A DNA stretch of 64,000 bases from Pseudosulfitobacter pseudonitzschiae (GTDB lineage Bacteria > Pseudomonadota > Alphaproteobacteria > Rhodobacterales > Rhodobacteraceae), in contig NZ_CP022415.1 in the NCBI RefSeq assembly GCF_002222635.1, forward strand, positions 3,286,001 through 3,350,000, written 5' to 3'. Under the pieces are notes generated by a model, which was not told the DNA's origin, ran no database searches, and worked only from the letters and a program-made list of their open reading frames with translations. Made by a program: the position numbers and the translations under genes. Every line of letters begins with the position of its first letter. The first letter of the stretch is position 1. This document shows, in pieces, positions 25,924 to 35,867 of the stretch.

Positions 25924-28101
25924 TCACCCAGCCCGCGACTGCGGGACAAGGGGCGGTTGCACGCCGACAGGGCAGGCTGCTAGTACTTGCTTTTCCAATG
26001 CCTCCTTGCGCAGGGGTTTGGTCAGATAGTGATTGAGACCAGCCGCCATGATCGCATCCTCTTCGCCGTCCATCGCGTGGGCGGTCAAGGCAACCACAGG
26101 CACAGCCTTGCCCGTATCCTGTTCCAGCAAGCGGATCGCACGGGTGGCGTCCTTGCCGTCCAACTTGGGCATCGAGATGTCCATAAAGACCAGATCCGGC
26201 GCAAAACTTTGGTAAAGCACTACTGCTTCCTCTCCGTTGCTGGCGAATCTCAGGTCAATGTCCATATGCGCCAGCATCTTACGCAGCACCAATTGGTTGG
26301 TCTTGTTGTCCTCTGCCGCCATCACACGCATATGCCGCAGCCCGCCAGCAGGGCCGTCTGGTTCGTCTGGGCCCGCAATCGGCCCCAGAGATTCCAGCAT
26401 GGCAAACAATTCTCGGCGCGGCACCGGTTTTTGCATCAGCGCGTGCAGATGTTTGCGGGCGGGGTCACGGTCGGCGTAACCGGGGTTGGTGCTTAGCAGG
26501 ACTACCGGAACCTGATAGCCCGCGTCACGGATCGCTTGCGCCAGTTCCAGCCCGTCCATTCCAGGCATGTTGTGATCGGTCACCACCAGATCAATCGTGT
26601 TGTTCAACCCCTGCAAGGCTATAGCGCCATCCTCGCATGGCACCACGGTCAGGCCCAGCATCTCCATCTGTCGTTGAAGGATCAGACGGTCGGCGGCCAC
26701 ATCGTCCACCACCATCACCCGCCGCACACCTTTGGGGATGGTGGGGTGGCGTGGCACCTCTTGCTCGGCGGTTTCCAGCGGCATCAAGAAACCGAAACAA
26801 GAGCCTACGCCCTCTTCACTGGTCACCCAGACCTTGCCCTTCATCAGGGCCACCAGCCGTTTCGAAATGGCCAGACCCAGCCCTGTGCCGTCAAACTGGC
26901 GGTTGCGGTCGTTTTCAACCTGGTTGAACTCGCCAAAAATATGCTCGATCTTGTCTTCGGGAATGCCGATACCGGTGTCTTCGATGGCGATATTCACCTG
27001 ACTGATACGCCCCTGATCCGCAGGTACACCCGTAACGCGCACCAGCACATGCCCCTCCGAAGTGAACTTGACCGCGTTGCCGATCAGATTGGTCAGCACC
27101 TGCCTGATTCGCCCCGGATCACCGACAAAGCGGGTGGGCAGGAACAGATCGTAATCCAGCAGCAAGTTCACGTCTTTTTCACGCGCGGCGTGGTGCAACA
27201 GCATGATAACCTCGTGAATACAGCGCTCCAGATCAAACGGTTCCGTATGCAGCGTCAGCTTTTCCGCCTCGATCTTGGAATAGTCGAGAACGTCGTTGAT
27301 GATGGTCAGCAGCGCCTCGCCCGAGTTGCGGATGGTGTCCACATAAAGCCGCTGTTCTTCGTTCAATCCGGTGTCGGTCAGCAGATCGGCCATGCCCACG
27401 ACGCCGTTCATCGGTGTGCGTATCTCGTGGCTCATGTTTGCCAGAAACGCCGATTTTGCACGGTTGGCCGATTCCGCAACGGCGCGGGCTTCTTTCAGAC
27501 GCGCTTCGTAGACGACGGTGGCGGTGATATTCAAACCCAGCGACACGATATCGCCACCGGGGCCACGACGGTCAATCAGCTTGACGTATTGATCGTTCCA
27601 AAGCCGGATGGTTGTTGGGTCGGGATAGGGTGCCATCCATCGGTCGGTCATCATCGCACGCCAGTCGTCGTGGGGCATATCACCGGTGTTCACAATACCC
27701 TCGTCCGTCAGAACCTGTAGAATGGTGATGTAGTTCACACCGGGGCGGATCATTTCCATGCCTTCAAAAATCGCCAGATAGGCGCGGTTGGCTGCCAGCA
27801 TCTGGTTGGTGTCGTCAAAAAAGGCAAACCCGTCGGTCACCGTTTCGATCGAATGCCACAGCCGCCGTTCGGCCACTTCAACCTTGTGGTGGGCAACGCT
27901 GAGGTCGGATTTCACGCGCAGGTTTTCGTCGCGCACCGTGGCCACCTCGGCGCGGGTCTCGTTGATTTCGGCGCTGAGCGTTTGCGCGTGGCGGTCCAGC
28001 TTGCGACGGGCAGCAGCCAGTTCGGATTGCTTGAGCTCAAGCAACCGCTCGGCGGCCAGCCGCCCGCGCCGTTCTTCCGCCAGTTTGTTGGCCAGCGACA
28101 T
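25924..28101 (-). CDS. Hybrid sensor histidine kinase with two receiver domains
   Basis: 725 aa, apparently cytoplasmic (no membrane segment seen). Start 28101 is chosen: the upstream part of the frame lacks domain character and a GGGGG stretch precedes this ATG. Residues 1-80 form a coiled coil; about 80-200 a PAS-like domain; HisKA with His225 (MSHEIRTPMNG); the ATPase domain with the N-box at GNAVKFT and G-boxes at DTGIGIP and DGTGLGLAIS to about 440. Receiver 1 (460-575) has phospho-acceptor Asp509 and receiver 2 (591-708) has Asp641. No cognate regulator gene is adjacent. It is divergent from the macroglobulin gene; the 254 bp between them show no clear element. Confidence 0.92.
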   Translation of the reverse strand: MSLANKLAEERRGRLAAERLLELKQSELAAARRKLDRHAQTLSAEINETRAEVATVRDENLRVKSDLSVAHHKVEVAERRLWHSIETVTDGFAFFDDTNQMLAANRAYLAIFEGMEMIRPGVNYITILQVLTDEGIVNTGDMPHDDWRAMMTDRWMAPYPDPTTIRLWNDQYVKLIDRRGPGGDIVSLGLNITATVVYEARLKEARAVAESANRAKSAFLANMSHEIRTPMNGVVGMADLLTDTGLNEEQRLYVDTIRNSGEALLTIINDVLDYSKIEAEKLTLHTEPFDLERCIHEVIMLLHHAAREKDVNLLLDYDLFLPTRFVGDPGRIRQVLTNLIGNAVKFTSEGHVLVRVTGVPADQGRISQVNIAIEDTGIGIPEDKIEHIFGEFNQVENDRNRQFDGTGLGLAISKRLVALMKGKVWVTSEEGVGSCFGFLMPLETAEQEVPRHPTIPKGVRRVMVVDDVAADRLILQRQMEMLGLTVVPCEDGAIALQGLNNTIDLVVTDHNMPGMDGLELAQAIRDAGYQVPVVLLSTNPGYADRDPARKHLHALMQKPVPRRELFAMLESLGPIAGPDEPDGPAGGLRHMRVMAAEDNKTNQLVLRKMLAHMDIDLRFASNGEEAVVLYQSFAPDLVFMDISMPKLDGKDATRAIRLLEQDTGKAVPVVALTAHAMDGEEDAIMAAGLNHYLTKPLRKEALEKQVLAACPVGVQPPLVPQSRAG

Positions 28102-28355
28102 GGCGCCCCCGCTAAAATCCGAGTCGGTTTTCGTTCGCCAACAGGTTTCGCGCAACGGGGTAAAGAGGTGCTTAAATTCCGTACCTCCTTTGCAATTCAG
28201 GTACGATAGAGGTTGTGCAGGGTCAATCGGGCCACGGGTATCTTCAGTAAAATATGAACCAAACGGTTTTGTGTGACAGCACAGTTCCCCGATGAATCGT
28301 TGCCAAGTGGGGCGGCGTCGTGGCACGGTTTCCGACAATTGAGTTGGAGATTATT

Positions 28356-31300
28356 ATGGTACCGCGCATTCTTGTAGTATTTGCAATTACGTTCATGTCC
28401 TTGGTTTCTGGTGCTCTCGCACAAGACATCATACCCGATCATCGCTTTGTCTATTCGCGCGACGTGGACTTTTACGGCGCCGATCTGACGCCGCTGTTTG
28501 ACACAACCCAGTCCGCCTGCACCAACGCTTGCAGCGCCGACGCCGCCTGTGTCGGTTTTACTTTCAACAGCCGCTCCAACGCCTGCTTTCCCAAATCCGC
28601 ACTGACCCAACGCCAACCTTACGAGGGGGCTTTTTCTGCCGAACGCGTGCCGGCGGACCCGCGCGTGCTTGCCCAACAGTCCGCGCGTGTCGCAGATTTG
28701 CAGTTCCTTGATGCCAGTGATCTTGATGCCGCGCGCAAGCTGGCCGAAAGCTTTGCGATCCGCTTTGCCGTGAACGACCGCACCGCCGAGCAGCTTCTTG
28801 ATGCCGCGTCCAAGGCGTTCGGTCAGAACAACCGCGTTACCGGAATGCGCTGGATGGGGGCCGCGCTTGCGCTGACTGATCGTGGCGATCTGTGGGAAAA
28901 CTGGGCATATCACGCGCTGCGGCTTGGTACTTCTGATCCATCCGATTTTCGCCGTCAGTCCCGTCGCGAGGCCCTTCCTGCGACCATTAACGCTTATTTG
29001 CGGGCCGACGGCGCAGGGGCTAAGGCCGCCGCACTGCAAGGCATGGCCGAAGCACTGGAAGCTTTGAACCGTGGCCGCGATATGATCCCGGCGTTACGTC
29101 TGGCCTATGACATTCAACCGCGTGACGACATCGACAAGGATCTGGAAGATGCGATCCGTAAATATGGCTTTCGCGTGGTGGAACATCGGGTGGACAACGA
29201 CGCCGCCAACCCGCGCATTTGCGCCGAATTTTCCGAAGACCTTGCTGCGTCGGGGGTTGATTACGAGCCTTTTGTGCGCATTGCCGCCGATGGCGTAGTG
29301 GTGCAGGCCGAAGACCGCCAACTGTGTATGGATGGCGTTGAACATGGCGCCCGCTACGAAGTGACCCTGCGCAGCGGTTTGCCCGCTGCCAGCGGTGAAA
29401 CGCTGGCCCGCGATGTCACGCTGAACCTGTATGTGCGCGACCGTGCGCCGCTGGTGCGGTTCCCGGGACGGGCCTATGTATTGCCGCGCAGCGCCGATGC
29501 AGCGCTGCCGATCGAAACGGTGAACATGCCACAGGTCGATCTGGCGCTGCGCCGTGTGTCGGATCGCAACCTGCTGCGCGCCATTCAGGAAAGCTATTTC
29601 GGCGCGCCGATGTCTTACTATCAGGATCGCCAGTTCGCGGACGAGATCGCACAAGAGGTCTGGACCGGCACCGCCGAGGTGCAAAACGATCTGAACGTCG
29701 ACACAACAACCCGTCTGCCGCTGGGGGATGCATTGGCGGGGCAACCTACGGGCATCTACGTTCTGACCGCCAGCCAGCCGGATGTCGAAGACTATGACAC
29801 TGCGACCGCCAGCCAGTGGTTTGTGCTGACCGATCTGGGCCTGTCCACATGGCAGGGCGTTGACGGGCTGACCGTGGCGACCCGTTCGCTGGGCACGGCA
29901 CAGGCGCAGTCGGGTGTGACGCTGACACTGGTCTCGCGTGCCAATGTGGTGCTAGGACAGGCGACATCAGGCGCGGATGGCTTTGCCAGGTTTGATGCCG
30001 GTCTGGTGCGTGGCACCGGTGCCTCGGCGCCAGCGTTGCTGGTGGCGCAAATCGGCGCAGATGACAATCCTGAAGATATGGCCTTTCTGCCGCTGACCGA
30101 TCCCGCGTTCGATCTGTCTGATCGTGGCGTCGAAGGCCGACCGCCCGCGCCGCCGATCGACACGTTTATGGCGACCGACCGTGGAGCCTATCGTGTGGGC
30201 GATGTCATCAATGTGACTGCGCTGACCCGTGATGGCAAGGCAGAGGCCATTTCGGGCCTTCCGCTGACCGCGATCCTGACGCGCCCCGATGGTGTGGAAT
30301 ACAGTCGAACGCTGTCAACTGACCCGAACGCAGGCGGGCATGTGTTCAATCTGCCCCTTGGCACCGATGTGCCGCGCGGCGCTTGGCGACTGGATCTGAA
30401 ATCCGATCTGGATGCCGCCCCGTTGGCAACCCAAACCGTTCTGGTCGAGGATTTCCTGCCCGAACGGATTGATTTCGACCTGACCCTGCCCGATGCGCCG
30501 CTGCGTCTGACGGACACCCCGCCCATGCAGATCGACGCGCGCTATCTGTTTGGCGCGGCGGGCGCAAATTTGGCCATCGAAGGCGATGTGCGCCTGATGC
30601 GGCGCGACGGTTTGGACGACTGGCCCGGCTACAGCTTTGGCCGCTACGACATCCGCTTTTCACCCCGCACCCGATATATGGATGCGGCCCGCACCGATGC
30701 AGACGGCCGCGCAACCCTGCCGCTGACCCTGCCCGAAGCCGATCCCGAAGGGCAACTTCTGCAAGCGCGCGTAACCGTGCGCGTTTCCGAAGGGTCGGGG
30801 CGTCCGGTTGAACGCGAAATCACAGCACCCATCGCACACCAAGGGGTGATGATCGGGATCAATCCCGCCTTCGACGATGTGCTGCCTGAAATGTCTCAAG
30901 CCCGCTTTGACCTGATCGCAACCGAAGGATCCTTGCCGGTGAAGTGGACCGTGAACCGGATCGAGACGCGCTACCAGTGGTATCAAATGTACGGCAACTG
31001 GAACTGGGAACCGACCACCCGCCGCATCCGCGTCGCCTCGGGGTCAGCAACGCTGGGTCAGGAACCGACGCAAGTGCAAGCGGCAACCGAATGGGGCGAA
31101 TACGAACTTGTGGTAGAATCCGCCAGCGCGCCCTACGTGGCCTCTGCTGTTAACTTCTACGCAGGCTGGTATGGTGCGGGTGAAGGCGCCGACACACCCG
31201 ATCGTCTGGATGTGTCGTTGAACGGTGAAAGTTTCGCCGTAGGCGATACTGCGCAATTGCGCCTTGTGCCACGTTATGATGGCACCGCGTTGATCACCGT

Positions 31301-33770
31301 GGCATCGAACCGCGTGATCGAACGCCGCGTGATCGAAGTGACTGCGGGCGAAAACATCGTGCCGCTGACCGTTGGCGCGGATTGGGGGACGGGCGCATAT
31401 GTAACGGCCGCAGTGATCCGTCCGATGGATGTGCAGGCGGGGCAAAATCCCGCGCGTGCGTTGGGCGTGGCCCATGCCGCTGTGAACCCTGCTGCCAAGC
31501 AATTGGCGGTCAGCGTCACCGCGCCAGATACGGTGGACGGACAGAAAGGCCGATTTGACGCAACCATCAAGGTCGAGGGTATCATCGCAGGCGAAACTGC
31601 CTTTGTCACATTGGCAGCGGTCGATGTGGGTATCTTGAACCTCACCGGCCATCAGGCCCCCGATCCGTCTGGGCACTACTTTGGCCAGCGCCGTTTGGGC
31701 GTCGAAATGCGTGATGTCTATGGCCGGTTGATCGACGGAATGAACGGTGCTTTGGGCACCGTGCGATCCGGCGGCGACGCTGCCGGTCAGGACGGGCTGC
31801 AAGCGCCACCGCCGACCGAAGAACTGATGGCGTGGTTTGCCGGCCCCGTTACTGTGGGTGCGGACGGGACCACCACGGTCACCATCCCACGCCCTGCATT
31901 CAATGGCACCATCCGCCTGATGGCCGTAGCGTGGACCCCCTCTGCGGTAGGTCAGGCGCAAACGGAAGTACTGGCCCGCGATCCCGTGGTGGTCACAGCG
32001 GCGCTGCCGCGGTTCCTTGCTCCCGGAGACTCCAGCCGTTTGCTGCTGGATGTGGTTCACGCAGACGGGCCGGGCGGCACTGTGCAACTCGCGCTTGCTT
32101 CCGATGGGCTGCAACTGGGCGATGCGCCGAGCGCATTCGATCTGGCAACCGGAGCCACCCAGCGCATCACCGTACCACTGAGCGCCTCCGAGACTGGCAA
32201 TTACAACATCACTGTCACGCTGACGACGCCCGCGGGCAAAGAGTTGACCAAAACGTTGGCGCTGGGCGTGCGCGTGACGGATCCTGAAACCGCGACAACG
32301 CGACGGTTCAGCCTTGGCGCGGGCGAGGTTTTTACCTTTGACGACAACGTGCTGGTGGGGCTGAAGCCGGGTGCTGCGCGGGCGACGCTGGCGGCTGGTC
32401 CGCTTGCGCGGTTCGACGTGCCGGGGCTGCTGACGCAACTGGATCGCTACCCATATGGCTGCACCGAACAGGTCACCTCGTCTGCGCTGCCTTTGCTGTA
32501 CCTTTCCGATTTTGCCCCCGCAGCGGGGATCACAGACCTGCCACAGCGCATCAACAGCGCTGTCAGCCGTGTTCTGGCGCGTCAGGACAGCAACGGTGCG
32601 TTCGGCCTGTGGCGCGCGCAGTCGGGTGAATTCTGGTTGGACGTCTATGTAACCGATTTCCTGACACAGGCGCGTGCCAAGGGATTTGTCGTGCCGGATC
32701 TTGCCTATGATCTGGCAATCGACAACCTGAAAAACCGTGTGAACTACGCCCCCGACTTTGACGAAGGCGGCGAAGACATCGCTTATGCGTTGCTGGTTCT
32801 GGCCCGCAACGGGGCCGCTGCGATGGGCGACCTGCGCTACTACGCGGACACCAAGGGCGACGATTTTGGCACACCGCTGGCCACTGCCCAACTGGGGGCT
32901 GCGCTGGCGATGTACGGGGATCAGTTGCGTGCCGACCAACTGTTTGCCAAAGCCAGCGCGCAAATGGACCAAAGCGCGCGGGAAACGACGCGGTGGCGAT
33001 CTGATTTCGGCACTCCGCTGCGCGACGCCGCTGCGGTGCTGAAACTGGCGGCCCTGTCGGGCAGCAACGCCATCGACCGCAGTGCCGTGGCCACGCGTAT
33101 CGGCAACGTCAACCGTACCCTGTCTACGCAAGAGGCGGCGCAGGTTCTGATGGCAGCCCAAGCGCTGGGCGCTGATATGGCCAACCCCGGCCTGACGGTC
33201 GATGATCAACCCGCCAGCGGGCCGGTGATCGAAACGCTCGAGGCCGGAGGTGCGGCGCGCAGCATCCGCAACGTGTCGGGCGCGGCCACCGACGTAACCC
33301 TGACCACCTATGGCGTGCCTGTGGTCGCGCCGGATGCGGGTGGATATGGCTACGCGATAAAACGTGACTATTATACGCTGCAGGGCGCGCCTGTGGATGG
33401 CCCGTTTGCAACTGGCGAGCGGCGTGTTGTGGTCCTGACCATTCAACCGTTCGAGGAAGTGGGCGCGCGTTTGATCGTCGATGACGCGCTGCCGGCCGGA
33501 TTGGAGATCGACAATCCCAACCTGCTGCGTGCTGGTGACATCCGTGCGCTGGACTGGCTGAAGTTGGCCGAGACGGAAACTGCGCAATTCCGCGCCGAGC
33601 GCTTTGTCGCGGCGGTGGACCATCGCGGAGACGCGCCGTTCCAGTTGGCCTATGTGGTACGGGCGATCAGCCCGGGTGATTATCACCACCCGGCGGCGTT
33701 GGTGCAGGATATGTACCGACCCGAATACCGCGCGGTAACGGCAACGGGTCGCGTGACCGTCACGCCATGA
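28356..33770 (+). CDS. Bacterial alpha-2-macroglobulin with N-terminal PAN/Apple-like domain
   Basis: 1804 aa periplasmic protease-trapping protein. ATG 28356 follows GGAGA and starts a signal peptide (PRILVVFAITFMSLVSGALA). A cysteine-rich PAN/Apple-like module (SACTNACSADAACVGFTF, then ACFPK) follows at about residues 45-85. MG2-type beta domains and a bait region come next. The thioester motif is intact in PYGCTEQ (Cys1369), followed by the alpha-helical TED domain and receptor-binding-like C-terminus. Bacterial A2Ms with thioester are known to partner PBP1C, and here pbpC follows with an ATGA overlap. Together they are thought to guard and repair the envelope when attacked by proteases. 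Confidence 0.92.
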   Translation: MVPRILVVFAITFMSLVSGALAQDIIPDHRFVYSRDVDFYGADLTPLFDTTQSACTNACSADAACVGFTFNSRSNACFPKSALTQRQPYEGAFSAERVPADPRVLAQQSARVADLQFLDASDLDAARKLAESFAIRFAVNDRTAEQLLDAASKAFGQNNRVTGMRWMGAALALTDRGDLWENWAYHALRLGTSDPSDFRRQSRREALPATINAYLRADGAGAKAAALQGMAEALEALNRGRDMIPALRLAYDIQPRDDIDKDLEDAIRKYGFRVVEHRVDNDAANPRICAEFSEDLAASGVDYEPFVRIAADGVVVQAEDRQLCMDGVEHGARYEVTLRSGLPAASGETLARDVTLNLYVRDRAPLVRFPGRAYVLPRSADAALPIETVNMPQVDLALRRVSDRNLLRAIQESYFGAPMSYYQDRQFADEIAQEVWTGTAEVQNDLNVDTTTRLPLGDALAGQPTGIYVLTASQPDVEDYDTATASQWFVLTDLGLSTWQGVDGLTVATRSLGTAQAQSGVTLTLVSRANVVLGQATSGADGFARFDAGLVRGTGASAPALLVAQIGADDNPEDMAFLPLTDPAFDLSDRGVEGRPPAPPIDTFMATDRGAYRVGDVINVTALTRDGKAEAISGLPLTAILTRPDGVEYSRTLSTDPNAGGHVFNLPLGTDVPRGAWRLDLKSDLDAAPLATQTVLVEDFLPERIDFDLTLPDAPLRLTDTPPMQIDARYLFGAAGANLAIEGDVRLMRRDGLDDWPGYSFGRYDIRFSPRTRYMDAARTDADGRATLPLTLPEADPEGQLLQARVTVRVSEGSGRPVEREITAPIAHQGVMIGINPAFDDVLPEMSQARFDLIATEGSLPVKWTVNRIETRYQWYQMYGNWNWEPTTRRIRVASGSATLGQEPTQVQAATEWGEYELVVESASAPYVASAVNFYAGWYGAGEGADTPDRLDVSLNGESFAVGDTAQLRLVPRYDGTALITVASNRVIERRVIEVTAGENIVPLTVGADWGTGAYVTAAVIRPMDVQAGQNPARALGVAHAAVNPAAKQLAVSVTAPDTVDGQKGRFDATIKVEGIIAGETAFVTLAAVDVGILNLTGHQAPDPSGHYFGQRRLGVEMRDVYGRLIDGMNGALGTVRSGGDAAGQDGLQAPPPTEELMAWFAGPVTVGADGTTTVTIPRPAFNGTIRLMAVAWTPSAVGQAQTEVLARDPVVVTAALPRFLAPGDSSRLLLDVVHADGPGGTVQLALASDGLQLGDAPSAFDLATGATQRITVPLSASETGNYNITVTLTTPAGKELTKTLALGVRVTDPETATTRRFSLGAGEVFTFDDNVLVGLKPGAARATLAAGPLARFDVPGLLTQLDRYPYGCTEQVTSSALPLLYLSDFAPAAGITDLPQRINSAVSRVLARQDSNGAFGLWRAQSGEFWLDVYVTDFLTQARAKGFVVPDLAYDLAIDNLKNRVNYAPDFDEGGEDIAYALLVLARNGAAAMGDLRYYADTKGDDFGTPLATAQLGAALAMYGDQLRADQLFAKASAQMDQSARETTRWRSDFGTPLRDAAAVLKLAALSGSNAIDRSAVATRIGNVNRTLSTQEAAQVLMAAQALGADMANPGLTVDDQPASGPVIETLEAGGAARSIRNVSGAATDVTLTTYGVPVVAPDAGGYGYAIKRDYYTLQGAPVDGPFATGERRVVVLTIQPFEEVGARLIVDDALPAGLEIDNPNLLRAGDIRALDWLKLAETETAQFRAERFVAAVDHRGDAPFQLAYVVRAISPGDYHHPAALVQDMYRPEYRAVTATGRVTVTP

Positions 33771-35776
33771 TCGGCGGGCGCAGCCTGATCGCGCTGGCGC
33801 TGGGTCTTGCCCTGACAGCGGGCCTGCGCGATGCGTGGGACGATTGGGTTTCGGCCACCGTGCTGCCACCGGTGCTGGCCGAAACCTCGGTCGAAGTGCG
33901 CAGCCGCGATGGCACGCTTTTGCGCGCCTATCCGGTCGAAGACGGTCGCCAACGGTTGGCGGTGACGCTGGCCGATGTCGATCCATCCTTTGTGCAGATG
34001 CTGGTGGCCTACGAGGACAAACGCTTTGCACGCCATAACGGCGTTGACCCTGTGGCGCTGTTGCGTGCGGTGGGGCAGGCGGCATGGAATGGCGATGTGG
34101 TTTCGGGCGGCTCGACCCTGACGATGCAGGTGGCTCGTTTGCTGGAAAACTCGGGCACCGGGCGATGGGCGGGCAAACTGCGCCAGATGCGTGTGGCTTG
34201 GGCGCTGGAACGGCGGCTGGAAAAGGACGCGATCCTGACCCTTTACCTGCAACACGCGCCCTATGGCGGTGCGGTTGAGGGCATCCAGTCCGGCACCCGC
34301 GCGTGGTTCGCAAAACCGCCAAAACGTCTGACCCCGGCGGAATCAGCGCTGCTGATCGCATTGCCCCAAGCCCCCGAAGGGCGACGCCCTGACCGCAATC
34401 CACAAGCGGCCCAAGCAGCCCGCGACCGCGTTCTGGCGCGTCTGGGCCTGCCTGCGACACACGCGACACTGCCCTTGCGCATGGCCGAGATGCCACGCCT
34501 TGCGCCGCATGTGGGCGATCATCTGGTGGCCGCCGATCCGCTGGCCATGCGCCATGACACCACGCTGGATGCGCGCCTTCAGGACGCTCTGGAGACGCTG
34601 GCCGCACGGGCAGTGGGTAACCAAGCACGCGGCGTTTCAACCGCCATTCTGGTGGCGGATCATCATACTGGCGAAGTGCTCGCCTCGGTCGGGTCGGCGG
34701 ATTATGCAGACGGGAACGGCGCGCAGGGGTTTGTCGACATGACCCGCGCGCTGCGCTCGCCGGGATCGACGCTCAAACCGCTGATCTATGCGCTGGCCTT
34801 TGACCGTGGGCTGGCCCACCCCGAAACCATCATGCCAGACCGCCCGACTGCCTTTGGCCGTTATGCGCCGCAGAACTTTGACGGCATGTTTCGGGGCGAC
34901 ATCACCGCACGAAAGGCCTTGCAACTGTCACTGAACATCCCGCCTGTTGCACTGACCGAAGCGCTGGGGCCTGCACGTCTGATGGCTGCCTTGCGCCGCA
35001 GCGGGGCCACGCCGGTGGTGCAGGGACAACCGGGCCTTGCGGTGGCGCTGGGCGGTGTCGGCTTGACGTTAACGGATTTGGTCCAGCTTTATGCCACATT
35101 GGCCGAGGGAGGCGCAGGGCCGCGGTTGCATCTTGAATCCGAAGCCCCTGATACGCCGCTGACCCGCTTGGTCGGGCGCGCGGCGGCATGGCAGGTGGGC
35201 GATATCCTGGCGGACATCCCGCCGCCTGCGGGTGCGGGCGTGATCGGGCTGGCCTATAAGACGGGTACATCCTATGGGCACCGCGACGCTTGGGCTGTGG
35301 GCTTTGACGGACGGCATGTGATTGGCGTGTGGATGGGCAGGCCCGATGGGACACCAGTGCCGGGGGCTTTTGGCGGAGATCTGGCAGCGCCGGTGTTGTT
35401 CGAGGCGTTTGGCCGCTTGAAATCCGCCCGCGACCCGCTGCCTCCACCTCCGCCCGAGACGTTGATCGTGCCCACGGCGCGGTTGCCGCAACCCTTGCAA
35501 CGTTTCGATGCCCGCTATGGCGCGGTGCGGTCGGCGGATACGTTGACCGTAGCCTTTCCGCCCAGCGGCGCGGTGCTGGTGGGCGGCGACGGGCTGACGG
35601 TAAAGTTGCGCGGTGGACAGTTGCCGTTGACCGTCATGCTGAACGGTGCGCCGGTGGCGTCCGGACTGCAACACCGCGAAGTGGTGCTGGCGCTGGATGG
35701 TGCAGGGTTCAGCCGGATTTCAGTGGTGGACGCGACGGGTCGGTCTGCCTCGGTCGAAATTGAAGTTGCGCAGTAA
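33767..35776 (+). CDS. pbpC: Penicillin-binding protein 1C
   Basis: 669 aa bifunctional peptidoglycan synthase anchored by an N-terminal helix (LIALALGLALTAGL). The GT51 glycosyltransferase has catalytic Glu83 in VAYEDKRFARH and GGSTLTMQ. The transpeptidase has SxxK at Ser334-Lys337 (SPGSTLKP), SLN, and KTGTS. The C-terminal PBP1C (BiPBP_C) beta domain includes VAFPPSGAVLV. Coupled to the macroglobulin gene by ATGA. A short hairpin and a repeat element follow the stop. Confidence 0.95.
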   Translation: MIGGRSLIALALGLALTAGLRDAWDDWVSATVLPPVLAETSVEVRSRDGTLLRAYPVEDGRQRLAVTLADVDPSFVQMLVAYEDKRFARHNGVDPVALLRAVGQAAWNGDVVSGGSTLTMQVARLLENSGTGRWAGKLRQMRVAWALERRLEKDAILTLYLQHAPYGGAVEGIQSGTRAWFAKPPKRLTPAESALLIALPQAPEGRRPDRNPQAAQAARDRVLARLGLPATHATLPLRMAEMPRLAPHVGDHLVAADPLAMRHDTTLDARLQDALETLAARAVGNQARGVSTAILVADHHTGEVLASVGSADYADGNGAQGFVDMTRALRSPGSTLKPLIYALAFDRGLAHPETIMPDRPTAFGRYAPQNFDGMFRGDITARKALQLSLNIPPVALTEALGPARLMAALRRSGATPVVQGQPGLAVALGGVGLTLTDLVQLYATLAEGGAGPRLHLESEAPDTPLTRLVGRAAAWQVGDILADIPPPAGAGVIGLAYKTGTSYGHRDAWAVGFDGRHVIGVWMGRPDGTPVPGAFGGDLAAPVLFEAFGRLKSARDPLPPPPPETLIVPTARLPQPLQRFDARYGAVRSADTLTVAFPPSGAVLVGGDGLTVKLRGGQLPLTVMLNGAPVASGLQHREVVLALDGAGFSRISVVDATGRSASVEIEVAQ

Positions 35777-35832
35777 GGGGCGCTGCCCCTCGGCCTGCGG
35801 CCTCACCACAGAGTTTACTTGGCAAGGTGAAG
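35776..35832 (+). repeat. Intergenic repeat copy 1 with GC hairpin
   Basis: Directly after the pbpC stop, AGGGGC (35776-35781) pairs with GCCCCT (35785-35790). Twenty bases further on, a 22-nt sequence at 35811-35832 matches 20 of 22 positions with the reverse complement of 47333-47354. I recall similar hairpin-plus-AGATGAAG elements between genes in other Rhodobacterales genomes, but could not verify this here. No T-run follows the hairpin. Confidence 0.5.
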
Positions 35833-35867
35833 GATTGGCGCGTGTCTGGGGTGACACCTGAAACGCA

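Noticed and set aside
26536-27720. 394-codon plus-strand frame
   Set aside because: Antisense to the hybrid kinase with all its kinase motifs; shadow composition.
31044-34640. 1198-codon open frame on the minus strand
   Set aside because: It lies entirely antisense to the well-supported macroglobulin and pbpC genes; its translation is rich in Arg, His, Gln and Pro without domain character, as expected for a GC-rich shadow frame.
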